Shown here: positions 59,838-64,000 of the stretch, piece after piece
Numbering within the stretch: position 1 is the stretch's first letter
Layout: every line of letters begins with the position of its first letter
Assembly: GCF_019059575.1 (NCBI RefSeq)
Contig: NW_024883087.1
Location: forward strand, 1-64,000
Length of the DNA: 64,000 bases
Source: Amphibalanus amphitrite
Taxonomy: Eukaryota; Arthropoda; Thecostraca; Balanomorpha; Balanidae
Direction of reading: 5' to 3'
The notes under the pieces: model-generated
What the model was told of the DNA's origin: nothing
Database searches by the model: none
The model's input: only the letters and a program-made list of their open reading frames with translations
Translations under genes and position numbers: made by a program

Positions 59838-60118
59838 GAGCTTTGATAGATCATTAAACGAATAAAATTCACACCATACAGCCTCGTATGATCTCAACTC
59901 TCATCTTGATTCTTGAACTGAACAGTGAACAGTGAGCACTCAGGAACTGAAGATTAATATGCCGCTACCTGTTAATACCCATAATATCAGTGACCTTTCG
60001 GCATAAATCTGCATACCCCGTGTTTGGTATACGATTATCAATCCTCTACCTAGAAGTAGGCGCTGCGAACAATTGCTTGGCCAGCCGATCGTAAAATGAA
60101 AATATTTGCCGGTAACTT

Positions 60119-60278
60119 CACCTTTTTGCACTCAAAAGAGGCATCTTTTCATTCAATTTCGGCGAATTGCATTCAATTTTAGCGATCTCTCATTTGCTTC
60201 GAATAGAGAGATCGCTAAAATTGAATGCAATTCGCCGAAATTGAATGAAAAGATGCCTATTTTGAGTGCAAAAAGGTG
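60119..60278. repeat. Near-perfect long hairpin, 73-bp arms
   Basis: Arms 60119-60191 and 60206-60278 are complementary with one mismatch, around a 14-nt loop (ATTTGCTTCGAATA). The arms contain ATTCAATTTCGGCG and ATTCAATTTTAGCG, so they are internally repetitive. A transcript from either strand would fold into one long hairpin. Confidence 0.93.
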
Positions 60279-63200
60279 TTTTATGTATAGGAAATAAGGA
60301 GTATAATGTGTTAGTTATTTTGTGATGTTTTTTATGTAGCAGCCATTTGCCTTCTATAGTGTTTTATTTTGCATGATAATGATTATACTTCTAATAAGAT
60401 GGAATAGTAATCATTGGCACATAACTAAAGGAAGACAAAAACACACAAGTGTAGGATTTGCTTTGGCTTCCTTTAGTTATGAGCAATAGGTTACCATTCC
60501 GTCTTACTTCCATTGGCTTTCGCTTAAATACTATTTTGTTTCAATCTCAACAAGGGCGGTGAGAATGGGAGTTTTTTTACTTTTTATCTCGCATAAATAA
60601 ATACGAAACAAATTACTTTATCCTAAGTTACTGGATCAATCGATCATATTTAAACCCATAGTTAATCTGAGATTTTCGACAAACTACTGCGTTGACATTG
60701 TTCTGTGTTGTTATTTACATTGTTATTTCAGTTTTATTACATTTATTCTGTTCCGTTCCATGATCGTAAAGTATTGTTCATAATCATAGTGAATATGTGT
60801 CATGTTCTGATAACAATGCAAGTAGTCGCGCTCAGCCTTTAGATTGGCTTCGTCTGTCTTTTCGTCGAGAATAAAACGGTTCCAAGGGTGAACCGGCCAC
60901 CGGGGGATCGGCCGGGCCGGTCAAGTTCTCCACTCGTGCTCGCAGACGGCCCGTGCCCCCGGGCGACAGGCGCCGCAGCGGGGTGGAAAGAGTAAGGGAG
61001 AGCGGCACCCCACGCGACCTGCCCGGTCACTCTCTCCTGGCTCACTGCCGTCACGTGCACTCTGGGGCTCTCAAACCACCGAGCTCCCGACCTTTAGTTC
61101 GCCGGGCCGCCGCAGCCCATGCTGCGGTACTTTCAAGACAGACTGTACATTGTAGAAAGATCACCCCGTCCGAACACATGTTGTACTGGGCGTATAACCA
61201 TCAGAGGTAATGCCTGAACGTAGGCAAGCATAATTGGCCTGTCATATTGTTTAGAATATAAAATCTTAATGGATATTATTCAGGATATGATCTCTACATT
61301 ACGGGAATTCACTAATTACTACGGCCCATAGGGGCACCGCCGGAGCTGTTGTTTTACCATCGGTCCCAGGCAACGATCCAGGGAGCTGCAGTACCCGGCG
61401 GCCAAAGCGGCCACCTCTTCGACTCGCAGGTCCTGTGGGATTCCGTGATGCTTCAGTGCTTCACCCACAGAAGCACGGGTATAGCAGTAGGATGTGGGGT
61501 TAGGTGTCTGTCCAGCTCTTCATTGTAGGTACAGGGACCCGCAGTTGCTACTGTACACATATATTACCAATTCAGAATTGTGCTATTATTTGCTAAGTGC
61601 TGGCCATCGGAGAAAGGAAATGTAGCGCAAAGTATGGAGGAATAACACATGTTTGCTCCTAGGACGTATGTTTTGTATAATTTCTCTTACCGCAACAGAT
61701 ATTCTTCTAAAACTACAATCGTGCTATTTTTCTGTGCCGGTTGCCTCCCCAGAGCCCGTCCTTGGTGTCGCCTATAGCTTCCGCTCCCGCTACGTGAATG
61801 AAAGTCACGTGACTACTACACGTTTGCGCTCAGTACTAACACACCTAGCCCGAGGGCCGGTCCGTAGCGGGGAGGGGTAGAACGCCAGAGCTCCAGCGCA
61901 GTGGAGGTGGTGGTGGCCCGTATCATAAAGAGGCAACCGTAAGCAGAACTACAATTGCCGCAGTATGAGATTATGATTAAGTTTTCTTTAAATGTATTGA
62001 TTGACAAGAAAGTGCAAAGCTTATCCGATATAATAAAACGGTGTCCAAGGCCTTGGAAGAACTGTAAAACATTTCCAGGAACGTATAAATTTATGATACA
62101 GGCCATGACCTTTCACCTTGCCTCCGGGGAGGACCGCTCAGGAATCCACATACCGAACGAATCGAGGCCTCGCAGCGCGGCGGCAGACGAGGTGGATAAA
62201 CCATTGCCGCCTGATCTTTCGAATACTTATGTTTCCAGAAGAAGGAGAGAGGGGAGGGTTGTTTTCAACACACTCACAATCCTTTCCTTATTAAGTTATA
62301 GCTTACCGAAAAGATGCAACACAATGGTGGCCGTCACGAGATGTAGCGAATCACCTCAGGCACAGCGGTTTTAAGTAAACCTTAAGCATTGGAATTCAGG
62401 CCAGTGACCCTGAAACATTATTTTATTTTTGCAGTGCATAAGCTGGAATGACGTGGGCAAAGTTAATTGCAAAGAAACGGTTTTAGTTTCAGAACATTTC
62501 TGAGGCTAATCGCGCCAAATAGTATACGTTACTGCAAAATGTTAAATAGAATGTTACGTGCTATCCAGATGATGGAATTTATACCGACACAAGAAGTCAA
62601 AAAGTGGCATCGTGAGTCATGTTGCATACCTATAAATCGATTCGTCAGCTCGGCTCGAGCTCAATAGTTCATTGGCGGATGATCGGTTCGTTTTTTTTAC
62701 AGTTTATGAGCCAGCAACCACCCTCCCAAGTCCCCCCCTCCCCCAACAGCAACAATTGTTGACAAATACTGTGATGGCCTAAAATGCCCTCAATTATGTT
62801 ACGTGTTTGGGGCTCTCAACTTTGATTTATTATTATTATTATTTTTAATTCTTTTATGAATGGATGGTCGCATGAATGAACGAATGAAAAGCTCTACATC
62901 ATTTGAGCGTCAGATGAAATCCATCCTAAAATTTGATCTACCAGTCTGCAACGGAAAGGTTTAAAAACGGCAGTGCAAGTTAAGTGCTGTTTCTAATCTA
63001 TGCCGTTTTTTATCAAGTGTCTTATAGCTCCTCAATCTTGAGCCGCTTCTCTCACGATTGATTTTATATGATGCTTACATTATTCAAGAAGTTGCTGTTT
63101 TCGAGCTCGTTGGTCTTAAAAACTGCTATCGAAGTAACTTAAAGTGTTTCGGCACTTAAAAAACAATCGATATTTAAACCTCACCAATTTAGGCATTTTT

Positions 63201-63779
63201 CAGCGTCTAACATGTAGCGGAGGCGCGTAGAAACATTCAGTTGTTCGGCCCTTGATAATAGAGCCAGAGCTTCGCTGAAAAAGAAAAAAAGAGCGTGCTG
63301 CTCGTGACGAGAGAAATCCAATGATTTTAGGGTCCTGGTCATCGCTGACGAGAGAAAGCCAATTATCTTTACCTATGTCCTGGTCAATGTTGAGATCCTA
63401 GGTCGACCTCCCAGATCAGGAGGTCGGTAACCCAAAAACACGGAAAATTGGGTCCTGCTAGAATTTCTCCAAGTGAAGTTTGCTGAGACTTGGCTTGCTC
63501 CTGACTTCGAATTTTCACTTGCTTTGTTCAAAGATGATGTATCAAAGCATTTCGGGTAGGACGGGTCACGCCAGATCATCCATTAGGATTTAGGCGTTCC
63601 GCCGGCTATCCATAGAATGTTAATTAACCAGCACTGACAGCCTTGCAACATGTTGCATAGGCACTATACCTGATACCAAACTATGCCTAGTTTTCAAATG
63701 CTAAAACGGGTGCTAAATTTCAAACCAGCACTTCCTAAAAACCACGGTAAAAAGGTGTAAATTAAAGGAAGTTAACGGA
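60279..63779. other. AT-rich and mixed sequence, no gene identified
   Basis: 60850-61150 is GC-rich and shares a repeat with 58420 in inverted orientation. 63285-63370 repeats GACGAGAGAAAxCCAAT. No domain was recognised in any frame. Confidence 0.45.
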
Positions 63780-64000
63780 GATCATTTCAAGTAAATGACC
63801 TTAACCTGAGTTTCACGTGACCTTGGCACCCACAACAATCAATGAGACAAACATTAAATAGTATATTTTACATGTTGTCACGCCCCTAATCACGAAACGA
63901 CTATGGAAACACATAGAAGATGTGCGCTGACTTTCAATTGCTATTCTGGCCTGACATGATCTTGAGGAAAATAATCACAGGTCAAAGGTAATTTGGTTGA
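63780..64000. repeat. Dispersed repeat with AGGTCA words, copy 2 (partial)
   Basis: Matches 58930-59100 (TAATCACGAAACGACTATGG, TTCTGGCCTGACATGAT, CAGGTCAAAGG) and runs off the window end. Confidence 0.6.

Overview
The window looks like nuclear DNA from an arthropod. It has spliced genes with GT..AG introns, a secreted CLIP-domain serine protease (a largely arthropod architecture), microsatellites, and a very high load of DNA transposons with a few retroelements. A crustacean such as a barnacle would fit the GC-rich exons, but that is a guess. There are no bacterial operons and no CRISPR array, and I could not support any tRNA or rRNA gene.

Two host genes can be built from the sequence. The first is a six-exon minus-strand gene (23623 down to 15934) for a stomatin-like protein 1 / UNC-24 type protein: an N-terminal sorting-motif region, a hydrophobic hairpin, an SPFH domain and a C-terminal SCP2 domain. 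All five introns have matching phases and the predicted protein is 428 residues. Its introns carry a 1.1-kb TIR element, a CACGTG-rich TIR element, an extreme C/A-rich strand-asymmetric tract and a 53-bp AGGTCA array. Three of its exon borders carry short in-place duplications, including a second in-frame copy of the last 63 coding bases after the stop codon. The second gene (55816-56928, plus strand) is an apparently intronless CLIP serine protease with a full catalytic triad and an odd activation site.

Most of the rest is mobile DNA. 1-16 kb: a minisatellite, a dead mariner with intact ends (2942-3903), a (GA)n tract, a TTAA-flanked AGGTCA-rich element (8769-9952), a hAT-type MITE (11465-11737) and GC-rich unassigned sequence. 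24-31 kb: two hAT-type MITEs with 8-bp target duplications, two oppositely oriented TTAA MITEs, a 279-bp tandem duplication and a (GAGTCG)n double element. 32.15-35.59 kb: a 3.4-kb TIR element of unknown superfamily with a phase-compatible two-exon reading frame. 36.4-47.3 kb: a giant foldback-type structure, two inverted arms of about 400-bp monomers, expanded on the right into about 807-bp dimers, with three TTAA elements inserted in it. 47.8-52.3 kb: a BEL/Pao gag interrupted by a DD82E (Sailor-like) Tc1/mariner-group transposon, which itself carries a LINE fragment. 52.46-54.69 kb: one AGGTCA-rich TTAA element nested in another, with a LINE tail inside.

The most novel signal is the family of TTAA-flanked, piggyBac-like non-autonomous elements (at least six). 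Each has CCCTCGC/CCCGCGC-type ends, a subterminal G-run/C-run hairpin whose cap differs between elements yet stays self-complementary, one long and one short end, and a body packed with AGGTCA/TGACCT nuclear-receptor half-site words. Other notable signals are the foldback array, the stop-codon duplication in the STOML1-like gene and a 73-bp-arm near-perfect hairpin at 60119-60278.
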